Origin: Hemibagrus wyckioides
Lineage: Eukaryota; Chordata; Actinopteri; Siluriformes; Bagridae
Reading direction: 5' to 3'
Assembly (NCBI RefSeq): GCF_019097595.1
Contig: NC_080718.1
Location: 26,663,157 to 26,727,156, forward strand
Length of the DNA: 64,000 bases
The notes below the pieces were generated by a model, which ran no database searches, was not told the origin of the DNA, and worked only from the letters and a program-made list of their open reading frames with translations. How positions within the stretch are numbered: the first letter of the stretch is position 1; each line of letters opens with the position of its first letter. A program made the translations under genes and the position numbers. Positions 1 to 11,300 of the stretch are shown here, one piece after another.

Positions 1-663
1 AAAAGGTACTTATTTCTGTCACCTTTCAGAAAGCTAGTTATTACGGCCAGGAAAGGACCAAAGTGTAGTAAAAATACCTATGAAAATGTGATGGAAATGG
101 CACCAGAGACGCTGAACCCAGAGCCAGAGCCATGAAATTAAAAGAAAAATTTCTTTTATTTTTCGTTCTGCTTCCCTACAGAGATTCTGAGAGTTTCACT
201 GTTGCTGAAACAAATTATATATATATCATGTTTATATCGAGACTGTCCAAACATCCACAGCTCAGATTATACAGAAAATTAGGTTTGTATCAAACTCTAC
301 TTTCACGTTAACTCTACGAAAACAGCAGGTATTTTTACGACAGGGTGAATCAACAAATCCAAACGAATCAACTGCTTCAAATGACTCTTCAGACCAATCG
401 AAGGAACTAAGTACGATAGCTGTAGCAAGTGTTAAAGTGAAGTTTATTGTAGGGGGACAAAACTGTGAATTTTAATGAGATCACAGTTTGTTCCTTGATG
501 AATTTGATTGGTCCGTCTTATTCCCGCCCCCAAAGTCTCAAGAATCATCTTAAATCATGAGCAGTGTGCTTATTTCTTTATACTCTACTAAAAAACTACG
601 CCACATAACCCTCTATAAACACTGCTCCATGTAACTAACCCTCTATAAACACTGCTCAATATA
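1..663. other. Unique non-coding sequence
   Basis: No gene or known repeat is recognised here. A short imperfect tandem duplication around CCCTCTATAAACACTGCTC lies at about 606-660, directly before a tetranucleotide array. A segment at 541-568 recurs at 1132-1159 on the other side of that array. Confidence 0.5.
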
Positions 664-1122
<459 letters not shown>

Positions 1123-1738
1123 CTAGCTGTAAGAATCATCTTAAGTCCTGAGCAGTGTGAGAGCTCATAAACGAGTGTTAGTACAGTGTGAGTGTGTGTC
1201 TGCTCTCTGTGTATATGTAACAGCACATCATTAGTAATTGGGTGTAATGCGTTTCCACGGCCACAGCATCGCGAGGTCAAGGCTGATGTTCCAGTACAAA
1301 CACTCAGGGATTGTCTTCATCCTCAGAGCTATGAGCCTCACAGCCAGCTCGGCCAGATGGAACTGATTCCTGGATGTTCATAATAACTGTTGGGGATTAG
1401 TCGTGTATTATTACTCCATGTCTACAAAGTAACACACTGCCTCGGGCCACAGAGGAAAAATCTCCCATGCCACCTAAGGATCATCTGCATTACAAGATGG
1501 AGTCCGGCTCTGAGGGTTCCATCACGTTTTCACCATCAGTCATGACTCTGTGGAGAACGGTGACCAAGGCAAACAAATCAGATGAGATCAGACGAGGCGA
1601 GGAACGAGTAAATAAGTCACAGATTCATCCTGTGTGTGGAATTTGCAAGGCTGTACCACACGAGTCGAACCACAGTCTTACTGGAAATCCACTCGCTTTT
1701 ACTGATGTGTACAACTTCCTCCAGGAAGCTCCTAATCA
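1123..1738. other. Unique non-coding sequence
   Basis: Mixed-composition sequence. Short reading frames start here but run straight into the following CT tract, and none resembles a known domain. No repeat family is recognised apart from the duplicated segment at 1132-1159. Confidence 0.5.
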
Positions 1739-1740
1739 AA

Positions 1741-1745
1741 GCTCT

Positions 1746-1789
<44 letters not shown>

Positions 1790-2117
1790 ACTGTCACGCT
1801 TCTCCTTTCTCGGCGAAAGTCATCCCTCACTCACATCTCTTCTCTTCAAGCATGGACACCTTTCTCTCTCTCTCATTCTCTCTCTCATTCTCACATTCTC
1901 TCTCTCTTTCTCTTTCTTTCTCTCGCTCCATCTCTCTCTCTCTTGTTCTCTCTCTCTCTCTCTCTCTCTCATTCTTTCTCACTTGCTCTCTGTATCTCTT
2001 TCATTCTCTTTCTTTCTTTCTCTTTCTGCATCTTTCTGTCTCTCTCTCTCTTTCTCTCTCTCTCACTCTTATTCTTGTTCTCTCTCTCTCACCCCCCTCT
2101 CATTCTCTATCTCTCAT

Positions 2118-2162
<45 letters not shown>

Positions 2163-2196
2163 TTCTCTCTCATTATCTCTCTCTCATTCTCATTTC

Positions 2197-2233
<37 letters not shown>

Positions 2234-2244
2234 CTCATTTCTTG

Positions 2245-2280
<36 letters not shown>
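1741..2280. repeat. Polypyrimidine CT/CTTT-rich low-complexity tract
   Basis: About 540 bases of nearly pure C/T, chiefly (CT)n with TTTC and CATT interruptions. It stays open in several frames as Ser/Leu/Phe-rich strings, which is expected of (TCTC)n and is not evidence of coding. A mostly unique gap at 1796-1860 splits it. Confidence 0.95.
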
Positions 2281-2283
<3 letters not shown>

Positions 2284-2530
2284 TTTAAAGTGTTAAATCC
2301 AAATGCCCAGCTTTCACAGAGGTCTTCATTCACACTTATTTTGTGGAAAGAAAAAAAAGCTGCCATTCAGTCACGGAATAGAGCGTGTCTCACAGACAGG
2401 AAGTGAGAGAAATGACACTTTAAAGAACTGGAAGAACAAACCTGGCTCTGTGAGTGATGGACAGATGGACAGGTCAGAGCTAGGGGGGAAAAAGTGGAAA
2501 ATGAAGCAGTCAAGGAAGCAAACTATAGAG
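2281..2530. other. Unique spacer between pyrimidine and purine tracts
   Basis: About 250 bases of ordinary sequence separate the CT tract from the following GA tract. No gene is recognised. Confidence 0.5.
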
Positions 2531-3150
2531 ATATTGAGGAAAGTGAGACAGAAGAGACAGACAGAGATGGAAAGACAGAGACAGAGAGACAGACAGGGAG
2601 ATAGACAGAAATGGAGAGACAGACTGAGACAGAGATGAAGAGAGAGAAAAGACAGCAAAGCAGACTGAGCAAGAGAGACAGACAGAAATGGAGAGACAGA
2701 GAGAAGACAGAGATGGCGAGACAGACAGAGAAAGAAAGACAGACAGAAGCAAGAGAGACAGGCAGAAATGGAGAGACAGACAGAGAAACAAACAGAGACA
2801 GAGATACAGAAACAGAGGGACAGACAGGAGCAAGAGAGACAGACAGAAATGAAGAGACAGACAGGAGCAAGAAGAGACAGACAGAGACAGAAAGACAGGC
2901 AAAGACAGAGAGACAGAGACAGAGACACAGATAGGAGCAAGAGAGACCAACAGAAATGGAGAGGCAAACAGAGACAGAGACAGTGAGACAGACAGAGAGA
3001 CAAACAGAGAAAGAGAGACAGACAGAGAAGGAGAGACAGACAGAAGCAAGAAAGACTGAAAGATAAGGAGAGACAGACAGAGACAGAAAGACAGGCAAAG
3101 ACAGAGAGACAGACAGAGATGGAGAGACAGACAGAAACAGAGAGAATGCT
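2531..3150. repeat. Polypurine (GACAGA/GAGA)n tract
   Basis: About 620 bases built of GACAGA and AGAGA units, with loosely repeated longer blocks such as GACAGACAGAAATGGAGAG. It lacks stops in several frames (Arg/Gln/Glu/Thr strings on plus, Ser/Leu/Cys/Val on minus), so the long frames are by-products of composition. Confidence 0.95.
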
Positions 3151-3499
3151 CCGACTTTTCTGTTACACTACATTCCCAGTTCTGAATGGTATCTGACTGT
3201 CGGCGGATAAAGAGCCAGAGGAACGTGTGGAGACAGAGCAGTGGTCAGAATAAATGAAGGTCATTTCACATCAGAAATTTCCCAGCGCTGTAAATGGACT
3301 GGCAGTAAACAAGGACCATGATTTCCCCAAACAAATGTAGTCCATCAAAACAAGAGGAAAACAAGTGTGTTCTGATCTAATCTGAAGGCAGAGAAGGAGA
3401 GTGAGGAGAAAATAGGGGAAAAAATGTGTTTAAAGAAATCTCCAACCACGTCATCCAACCACATCAACGTTTAGATTGTTTTATAGATTCATTTATACA
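3151..3499. other. Unique non-coding sequence
   Basis: Single-copy-looking sequence with no recognisable gene, repeat or RNA. Confidence 0.45.
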
Positions 3500-3612
3500 T
3501 CAGAGCACTGAGGGTTAAGGGCCTCACTCAGGGGCCCAGCAAAGGCTTCTTGTTTGTCCTGGGATTTGAAGTCACAACCTTCTGATCAGTAATCTGACAT
3601 CATGATCATTTC
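3500..3612 (-). mobile_element. tRNA-derived SINE fragment
   Basis: Read on the minus strand this has the order seen in the other SINE copies: a box-B-like segment near CTGGGATTTGAAGTC, then GGGGCCC, then CCTTAACCCTC. The copies at 15.08 kb, 39.1 kb and 59.65 kb share the same blocks. Only the middle of the element is present. Confidence 0.6.
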
Positions 3613-3659
3613 CCATGCCATGGGTTATATAGGTGCATTGCATTCAGAGACCAATATGA

Positions 3660-4405
3660 GACCAACATGTGCACTGATGTCACATCTCCACCCACGTCTC
3701 CACCCACATCTCTACTCACATCTCCGCCCATGTCTCCACCCACATCTTCATGTCTCCACCCACGTCTCCTCTCACATCTCAACTCACGTCTCCACCCACA
3801 TCTCTACTCATGTCTCCACTTATGTCTCTACTAACGTCTCCACCCGTGTCTCCACCCATGTCTTCACTCACATCTTTATCCATATCTCTACTCACATCTC
3901 CACCCATGTCTCCACCCACATCTTCACCCACATCCTCACTAACATCTCCACTCACATCTCCAACCACATCTCTACTTATGTCTCTACTAACGTCTCCACC
4001 AGTGTCTTCACTCATCTCCAACCACATCTCTACTTATGTCTCTACTAACGTCTCCACCCGTGTCTCCACCCATGTCTTCACTCACATCTTTATCCATATC
4101 TCTACTCACATCTCCACCCATGTCTCCACCCACATCTTCAGCCACATCCTCACTATCATCTCCACTCACATCTCCAACCACATCTCTACTTATGTCTCTA
4201 CTAACGTCTCCACCAGTGTCTTCACTCACATCTCCACCCACATCTTCACACACATCTCTACTCATGTCTCCACCCACATATCCACCCACATCTCCACATC
4301 TTCACCCACGTCTCCACCCAGGTCTTCACCCACGTCATTACTCATGTCTCCACCCACGTCTCCACCCACATCTCCCCCCACATCTCCACCCACGTCTTTG
4401 CAATG
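3660..4405. repeat. 12-bp minisatellite with 214-bp higher-order period
   Basis: Variants of TCTCCACCCACA repeat across about 750 bases. Landmark blocks recur at exactly 214 bp: AACGTCTCCACCCGTG at 3833 and 4047, and AACGTCTCCACCAGTG at 3989 and 4203. This means a block of many 12-mers was itself duplicated. Ser/Pro/Thr and Gly/Asp/Val reading frames through it result from the unit length being a multiple of three. Confidence 0.9.
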
Positions 4406-4917
4406 CATTTCTTATTAATGGCAAGTCAGGAAAGAAAAAAAAGCTTAGTTTGCTGTCACTAACTCTCTAATTTAATTGTATTTTATTTTATTTACTTCTA
4501 CTGTTACAGAAGATTCTCTTCTTCAAGGGTGAAACAAGCAGAATTTTGTAAACCTACAGAAATAACAGGAAGATTAGATTACATATAGAACTCTTCTTCT
4601 TTTAATCTTCTACCAGTGAGACACACGTAATGATTTGTAATGCAATGTACTGACTTTCTGTGAGAGCACTTTCTGTGATGTCACAACACTCAAATCTGCA
4701 AATAATCGCTGTGATTTTAAAAAATTTACAAACTCCTATGAATATATCGATAAGTTTTCTTGTTTATTTTTTCTTCATTGCAGCTATCGCAAAATCCTGG
4801 ATGCACTTTATGGACTACCTAAGCTCCTGGAGGCGGAGCTTTACAAATCTCCAATCTAATAGAAAATACACAGCATAGTGGATTTTTTTTTCATTAAATA
4901 ACTACGGAGATTATATA
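4406..4917. other. Unique A+T-rich sequence
   Basis: No gene, RNA or known mobile element is recognised. A 72-codon open frame at 4660-4878 shows no domain or signal worth calling. Confidence 0.45.
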
Positions 4918-4919
4918 CG

Positions 4920-4974
<55 letters not shown>

Positions 4975-5002
4975 TAACCCAACAGGCAGATCAACATTTA
5001 GA

Positions 5003-5052
<50 letters not shown>

Positions 5053-5090
5053 TAATAATAATCCAACATACAGATCAATGTTTAGAAATA
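4918..5090. repeat. Duplicated (TAA)n microsatellite
   Basis: Two (TAA)n runs, 4918-4972 and 5004-5062, are each followed by a similar unique segment (CAGGCAGATCAACATTTAGA, then CATACAGATCAATGTTTAGA). The microsatellite and its flank were therefore duplicated together with a period of about 85-90 bp. Confidence 0.85.
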
Positions 5091-6290
5091 TAATAGAAGA
5101 AGAAGAATAGTTTGATTATTCAACAGAGAAAGTAAACAAGTAGCTGAGCATGTACATTCCCATACTAGACCTTACAGTCACTGCAGTATCTGTAAATCAC
5201 AATAAAATTCCTCTGCATGAAATGTGTCCTGTTAAAAAAAGTTTTCCAGTATGACCTTCATCACGTCTTACTTCAATGTCATCCTTGATCTTTGATAAAA
5301 TGACTCCTCTACATCCACTCATGACTTGATATTAGCTCCTTTTCCGGACGCAGGAATGAAATCAGAATGTTTATTTACGCCTCACGTAATATAAGAGATG
5401 CTGGATGACAAATAGCCTTGGTTATTATGCAGGACATACCGTTTAATCCGAAACATATCGAATCGAGAGGCACGTATCGAATGATATCGTTACACCTCTA
5501 TGAGAAAGGACGAGCGGGATAAACATGGGGAAGTCGCAGGAGAACCGGGAAGCAGGAAACAATAGGTTTCTGTGACGAATGCACTCATTTCCAGCTCTAA
5601 ATGGCACCCAGACAAAACACACAGGAGGTTAAAGAGCTTCGCAATGTAAAAAGCTCCTTAATGAGTTCCTTAATCTGGAAGCCGAAGTCACTTCGGGCTC
5701 GCTGTCGTGTCTGGATCTAGATCTCTTCTTCAGAACACACAAACACACACACATATATATATACACACACATACACAAAGAGATGCTCAACTCTCACAAG
5801 TCAGCTTTGATGAATGCAGCTGTTAATTTCAGTCTCGGTGTGTGGTGGTGCTTTAATTAGAAGCCGAAGCATGTCCGTGCTGCGCGGCAAAATTGCACGA
5901 TCGTGCAGGACAGAAAGCCATCAGGCAGCCAGCATCACGCTTTTCACATGAAGAAGAGTTCGACAAAGGGTTTGACATTCGTACCAACTCGCACGCATAC
6001 AGACATGAAAAGATGAATCCGAGCGGCTCGTCGACATCAGCGTCAACGCTGACGTGTAAACATCATATCCGGTCGATGATAAGATGCGCACAAAAGCAGT
6101 AAACTCCAAGTGAATCTGAGCAAATTATATACATATCTACAAAGAAAAGCAGGTGAAATTCTGAAAAATAAGTGTGTGTGGTGAGAACGGGTTGCACTAC
6201 TGGATCAATGACGTGGTACATGATACCAAACAACCAGACCGACAGCATAAAAACCACCAGCGTGAATATTAATAACTCTGATAGGGGTAA
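5091..6290. other. Unique sequence, possible conserved non-coding segment
   Basis: Mostly single-copy sequence. About 5500-5720 has intact-looking CpGs and homeodomain-like TTAATG/TTAATC motifs with no repeat signature, as conserved regulatory DNA often does; this is inference only. Short CA/TA runs occur at 5735-5775. Opposed open frames at 5893-6109 have no family resemblance. Confidence 0.3.
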
Positions 6291-7102
6291 AGTAAAAGAC
6301 CAGAGTATTGAACAATGTACTATGAACAATGAACAATGAACAATGAACAATGGGTATAGTAAAAAACGCTAAATTTGTAAGTATAAGGTGCGAATAAAGA
6401 CGTAAAACAACGACTAGGATAAAACACCAGAGTGAGTATAGAGATTATTGTATGGATTCAAATAAAACTGAACATAAAACAATTAAACAAGGAGTATTAT
6501 AAAAGACCAGACTGAGTACAGAGAGTGAGTAAGAGTATTAAAAAGGGAGTATGGAGTTAGTATAAAGAGCATTAAACAAGTGTACAGAATATTAAACAGT
6601 GAGTAAACAGACTGAGTATTAAAAAGTATTAGAAAATGAATATGGTAAAGGATCAGACTGAGTAAGGAGAGTATTAAACAGTATGAGTGTGGTAAAACAC
6701 CAGAGTGAGTTGAAAGAGTACTAAATAACGGATATAGTATATATTTCTTTCTGTCTCTCTTCCATTTTATAAGAGCAACTGTAACACTGCAAAGCAATTT
6801 ACCCCTGAGGTTAATAAACAAGAAAAGTTCATTGAACCTTGAATCTCGAATATAGATTTTTTAATAAAAGAGACTGAGTAAAGAAAGTAAACACTGAGTA
6901 TAGTGAAAGACTCAGAACGGGTATAGAGAGTATAAAGACAGTGAGTGTGGTAAAATGTCTGAGTGAGAATAGAGAGTATTAAACAGTATGAGTGCGGTAA
7001 GTGAGTATGGTAAGAGTATAACGACAGAATACAGAAAAAGATCAGGGTAAAGTAAACATCAGAGTGAGTATAAAGACAGTGAGTATAGTAAAAGATCAGA
7101 GC
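6290..7102. repeat. Degenerate GAGTATAGTAAAAGA minisatellite, left part
   Basis: Variants of GTGAGTATAGTAAAAGACCAGAG, GAGTATTAAACAGT and GAGAGTATT recur irregularly. The array is old and diverged and is interrupted by a retrotransposon-like tail at 6743-6850. The same motifs resume after 7573. Confidence 0.8.
6743..6850 (+). mobile_element. Non-LTR retrotransposon or SINE 3'-tail relic
   Basis: The string TAACACTGCAAAGCAATTTA followed by CCCTGAGGTTAATAAA and a short degenerate tail matches the type of 3' end shared by many fish LINEs and their SINE partners. It sits inside the GAGTATAG minisatellite, so it probably inserted there. The family is not resolved. Confidence 0.5.
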
Positions 7103-7572
7103 ATTTCACACCTAGGCCTTCACTGGTGTCCTTCCTGAATTAATCCACCTCTGTACCATCATTATGACGCCACGGCAATAGATACTAATCAACCGTTAAA
7201 TAGCAAAGTAAAATAGAAATTAGTCTACAGTATTTCACACCTCACAAGGAATAGTCCATTTTATTACGGCTACTTATCTCAAAAAAGACATTCTTGATGC
7301 CGTATGCAGCAAAACTGCAATCTCCGGAGGACGCAGCATCCGAAATAAGACGCAGTGAATATAGAAACACTGTATATGTGCAGGTCGCTGCCTCTGACTA
7401 CTCCAATTATCCAATCAAAGGACAGGAAATTGCTGGCGTAATCGTATGCCTGCTATATGGCCCCAGTGACACCAACTCGAAATCTGATTGGTTAATGGAA
7501 CAATTCCATCGCCACTTATTTTAAGCTACGGACGCCTGTACTATTGATTCTGAAGGCCTTAAAGCAGACAGT
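7101..7572. mobile_element. About 470-bp insert in minisatellite, possible short DNA transposon
   Basis: The insert is flanked on both sides by GACAGTGAGTATAGTAAAAG and its ends carry AGGCCTTCA (about 7115) and TGAAGGCCT (about 7551), which are inverted repeats of each other. It contains unrelated sequence with a 76-codon open frame (7294-7524) of no known family. The inverted ends suggest a non-autonomous DNA element, but no clear target-site duplication separate from the minisatellite unit is visible. Confidence 0.4.
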
Positions 7573-7880
7573 AAAAAGACAGTGAGTATAGTAAAAGATC
7601 AGAGTGAGTATAATGGTGAGTATAACAGTGAGTTCAGATTGATGATGCGCTCTCTGAGTACGCTAAAAGAGTATTGTTGGTATAGTAAAATTATACTTGA
7701 AAATAATAAACAATCAGTCTGAGTACAGGCAGTCAGTCAAAGAGTAGAGCTGCTACAGTTGGAGTGGACAGTGAATACAGTAAAAGGACACTCTTTATGA
7801 GTATGTAAAAACTCCAGAGTGAGTATGGTGTAGTTTGACTGAGTGTGGTGAGTGCTGAGAGTAAATATTCATTCAACAGA
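7573..7880. repeat. Degenerate GAGTATAGTAAAAGA minisatellite, right part
   Basis: The units seen at 6.29-7.10 kb continue here (GTGAGTATAGTAAAAGATCA, GAGTATAACAGTGAG) until they decay into unique sequence near 7.88 kb. Confidence 0.75.
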
Positions 7881-8027
7881 AAGCACAGGAAAGTGCATCA
7901 GTATATACATTTATAAATAAAAACAAATGACTGAGGAAGACCAGAGCGTGTATGATGTATAGCGTAAGTATGATTTAACACCAGAGCAAACACTGTGAAC
8001 CTGGACCACAGTGTTGAATAGCAAAAA

Positions 8028-8063
<36 letters not shown>

Positions 8064-8173
8064 AGAGAGAGAAACAGAATCACTGACCATAGAGCGCTGA
8101 GACATCATGACCTTCTGAGTGGCGACTTATACAGCAATGAAGTCGTGAGTATGTTGACCTGGAGCCTGTAAAC

Positions 8174-8206
<33 letters not shown>

Positions 8207-8860
8207 CGTCTACTTTAGTTTGAGAGCATTACATAACTTTTAAACAAAGCACAAAAGGCTTTCGACTTGAAGCCTCCTTGTTTATAGTCTTTCTTTCCCC
8301 AGAGCACAGAACTTCGCCTCAGAAAGCTTTCCTCGTTTTTATGCTGCCGGGCTTTTCACTTCCGATTCTGACACAGAGCTCTGGAGTGAGCGGATTTCAC
8401 AGGGAATAGGTCCCCGGTGGCTCGCGAGGCTTGTGCGGAGTGACAGCACAATCACCTCGGTGTGGAAAGCACAACAGTGCTGCCAGGTCTGTTCTACTGC
8501 TGCCAGGGTTTATCACATGCACACGAGAGCCAGGCTTTCTTAAATAATCTGAAGAGATGACTGGAAGCAAATGGGGTTTGGAAAACAAAATGGAGCGGCA
8601 GGACGCATCCGTTTCTGGGAGAGCGCTGAAGTCGTGTTGATCGTGTCATTTTGGAAATTCGGGAATATCGCGTGCTGGGAGGCGTGTCTTAGTCACAGGA
8701 AATTCACCATCTTTGATGTTTGATCTCTGGACTACTGTATTGGTGAGGTTTAGCCCCAGAATTATTTATTTAAAGAGTGGAAAAAACACTGGGATGAAAG
8801 CCAAAGCTAATGGAATTACACAGGAGGTGAAGAGGAAAGGACAGAAGGGAGGATTATTAA
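7881..8860. other. Unique sequence with an inverted TG/CA microsatellite pair
   Basis: (TG)n at 8031-8062 and (CA)n at 8174-8203 lie about 110 bp apart in opposite orientation and could pair. The rest, including 8240-8830, shows no gene or recognised repeat. Confidence 0.6.
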
Positions 8861-8861
8861 G

Positions 8862-9235
8862 GAATTAAAGGGAGTGAAGAAAGAAAGTGAAGGAATGAAA
8901 GAAAAGGTGAGAGAAGTAAAGAAGGTGAGGTGAGGTGAGGTGAGGTGAGGTGAGGGAGGGAGGGAAGGAAGGAAGGGATCGAAAAAGGAGGTGAGAAAAG
9001 TGAAGAAAAGGGGAGAAAGAGGGGCAGAAGTGGGTGAAGGATTGAAGAAAGTAAAGGAAGAGGAGAAAACTGAGGAGATGAAGACAGAAAGTAAAGTAAA
9101 GGGAGGGAGGAAGGAAGGAAGGAAGGAGGGAGGAAGGAAGGAAGGAAATTAATCAAGTAAAGGAGGTGATGTGAATGAAGGAGTGAAAATGAATGAATTT
9201 AAGAAAGTGGAAGAAATTAAGAAATTAATGTAGGT
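8862..9235. repeat. Polypurine tract with (GGTGA)n and (GGAA)n
   Basis: About 370 bases dominated by A and G, including tandem GGTGA at about 8927-8955 and GGAA runs near 8960 and 9110-9150. The minus-strand Leu/Pro/Ser frame across it is compositional. Confidence 0.9.
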
Positions 9236-9251
9236 GAAAGAAGAACCTACA

Positions 9252-10018
9252 TTATATATCCCACTCTATTCTCCCGGTCTATATCCCACTCTATTCTCCC
9301 GGTCTATATCCCACTCTATTCTCCCGGTCTATATCCCACTCTATTCTCCTGGTCTATATCCCACTCTATTCTCCCGGTCTATATCCCACTCTATTCTCCC
9401 GGTCTATATCCCACTCTATTCTCCCGGTCTATATCCCACTCTATTCTCCCGGTCTATATCCCGCTCTATTCTCCCGGTCTATATCCCGCTCTATTCTCCC
9501 GGTCTATATCCCGCTCTATTCTCCCGGTCTATATCCCGCTCTATTCTCCCGGTCTATATCCCGCTCTATTCTCCCGGTCTATATCCCGCTCTATTCTCCC
9601 GGTCTATATCCCGCTCTATTCTCCCGGTCTATATCCCACTCTATTCTCCCGGTCTATATCCCACTCTATTCTCCCGGTCTATATCCCGCTCTATTCTCCC
9701 GGTCTATATCCCACTCTATTCTCCCGGTCTATATCCCACTCTATTCTCCCGGTCTATATCCCACTCTATTCTCCCGGTCTATATCCCGCTCTATTCTCCC
9801 GGTCTATATCCCACTCTATTCTCCCGGTCTATATCCCGCTCTATTCTCCCGGTCTATATCCCACTCTATTCTCCCGGTCTATATCCCACTCTATTCTCCT
9901 GGTCTATATCCCGCTCTATTCTCCCGGTCTATATCCCACTCTATTCTCCCGGTCTATATCCCGCTCTCTACTGGTCTATATTCTGCTCTCTTCTCCTGGT
10001 CTAGATCCCGCTCTCTCC
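9252..10018. repeat. 25-bp minisatellite (about 29 units)
   Basis: The unit CTATTCTCCC-GGTCT-ATATCCCRCT repeats with a strict 25-bp period, and the main variation is CCCACT versus CCCGCT. The unit lacks stops and 25 is not divisible by 3, so one frame cycles through all three phases and gives a 256-codon open stretch with a 25-residue period. Array edges (9975-10018) are degenerate. It is not a gene. Confidence 0.95.
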
Positions 10019-10240
10019 TGGGAATGAGGCAGAAACAGAGTTAGTATCGGACTCTGGTCCATCACAGAGCAATGCTGAAAACTTTATAGCCAAATTACAC
10101 CCGAAAGATCAAGCAGCTGCATTCCAGTACAAAATGAAAAGCTTTGGATGCAGATGTCTGAGGAAAACTCATAACAGCTGGAGACAGAATTAGGCAATGA
10201 CCCAGGTAAAACACACACACACACACAGAGCTTGCCCATG
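10019..10240. other. Unique spacer with (CA)n
   Basis: Ordinary sequence ending in a (CA)n run at 10210-10227. Nothing else is recognised. Confidence 0.5.
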
Positions 10241-10489
10241 TTAGTCGCTGTCACTCCGGGGATTGGAAGGATCTGATCTGTCCTTATATAGAAGCAGTGA
10301 GCGATTTACACCTTTCCCTTTCAGCTCAGAGGAAGATTTTCCCTGAAGCCCTTTGTTTTTGGTAGACCTGAGATAAAACACCTCCTCATCATCCTCTTCA
10401 GTAATCCCCATGCCTTCATCGCTCTCGGATATAAATAGTGTGTGTGCAGTGTTACGCTCCAGCAGAAAGGGACAGCTAAGCCCTAGCAT
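10241..10489 (-). CDS. Possible host coding fragment or isolated exon, unrecognised
   Basis: An 82-codon open frame on the minus strand, unlike most frames in this window, does not come from a repeat. It encodes an acidic stretch (SDEGMGITEEDDEEVFYL) followed by a basic/Ser-rich tail ending SNPRSDSD and a stop. Codon choice looks coding-like. There is no good upstream acceptor with a polypyrimidine tract, no start context, and I do not recognise the family. It could be a terminal exon, a relic, or chance. The start given is only the first in-frame ATG. Confidence 0.22.
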   Translation of the reverse strand: MLGLSCPFLLERNTAHTLFISESDEGMGITEEDDEEVFYLRSTKNKGLQGKSSSELKGKGVNRSLLLYKDRSDPSNPRSDSD

Positions 10490-10583
10490 GAGCTTTTATT
10501 TTTATTTTTTTCTTCATAGCAAACTCATTAATGTTGGAATTCACCAAAGGAAACAGCTATCTGAGTGGGTCATCAGAGTGTTT

Positions 10584-10618
<35 letters not shown>

Positions 10619-10895
10619 GATTCCGTCCCGTCCTTGTGTGGGTTCTACTGGACAGACAGATGTTATCACATCATCGTTGCATTCTTCTTTGGATTTTATT
10701 GCATTTTTCTTCCAGGGATGCGATCGTTTATTTCAAGACAGACAGAACAATTGATAAAAAGTTTTTTTTTCTCTTTGTTTGAAGTTACAAATAGACAAAA
10801 ACGTTGAGGTGAAAAGCCGAAAGAGTGTAAAAGTGATAAACAAGGATATGTACTTTAAAGTAGAGAATAACAGAGAAGAGACATTAGCTACATTT
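10490..10895. other. Unique sequence with (CA)n
   Basis: (CA)n at 10586-10617, otherwise ordinary sequence. The overlapping short plus-strand frames arise from the CA run. Confidence 0.55.
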
Positions 10896-11300
10896 CCAGA
10901 AGAGCTTTTGATGCTACATTTATACCATGTGGGATAAGTGCTACAGAAAATAGATGTATGTATGAATGGATGGATGGATGGATGGATAAAAGATGCATTG
11001 ATGTTTCATTTATACTGTAGGATAAATGCTAGAATACATATATAGCTGTATGTACTGTATGTATGAATGGATGGATGGATGGATGGATGGACGGACTCCC
11101 CTTGGGGTTTTCCCATATTCTTATCCAGAAGAGCTTTTAAAACCTTATTTATAATGTGTAGGATAAGAGGATAAGTACTACAGAGGATGCATGGATGATG
11201 GATGGCCAGATGGTTTGCCAGACAGAATGAGGACATCCCTGAGTGTTTTCTCCTCATCCAACTTTTATTCCCAGAAGACCTTTTGACCCTCCACCTTCTG
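10896..11300. repeat. Diverged tandem copies of a 100-130 bp unit with (GGAT)n
   Basis: CCAGAAGAGCTTTT starts copies at about 10897 and 11125, with a decayed CCAGAAGACCTTTT at about 11272. Between them ATTTATA...GGATAA.TGCTA blocks and (GGAT)n runs (10970-10986, 11068-11092) recur. This is an old tandem duplication of a segment containing a tetranucleotide array. Confidence 0.65.

Noticed and set aside
1467..3098. Several 180-270 codon Ser/Leu frames on both strands
   Set aside because: Translations of CT and GA simple repeats.
9234..10004. 256-codon frame as a possible repeat protein gene
   Set aside because: The 25-bp unit is open in all phases, so the frame is automatic. No promoter, signal or flanking exon was seen.
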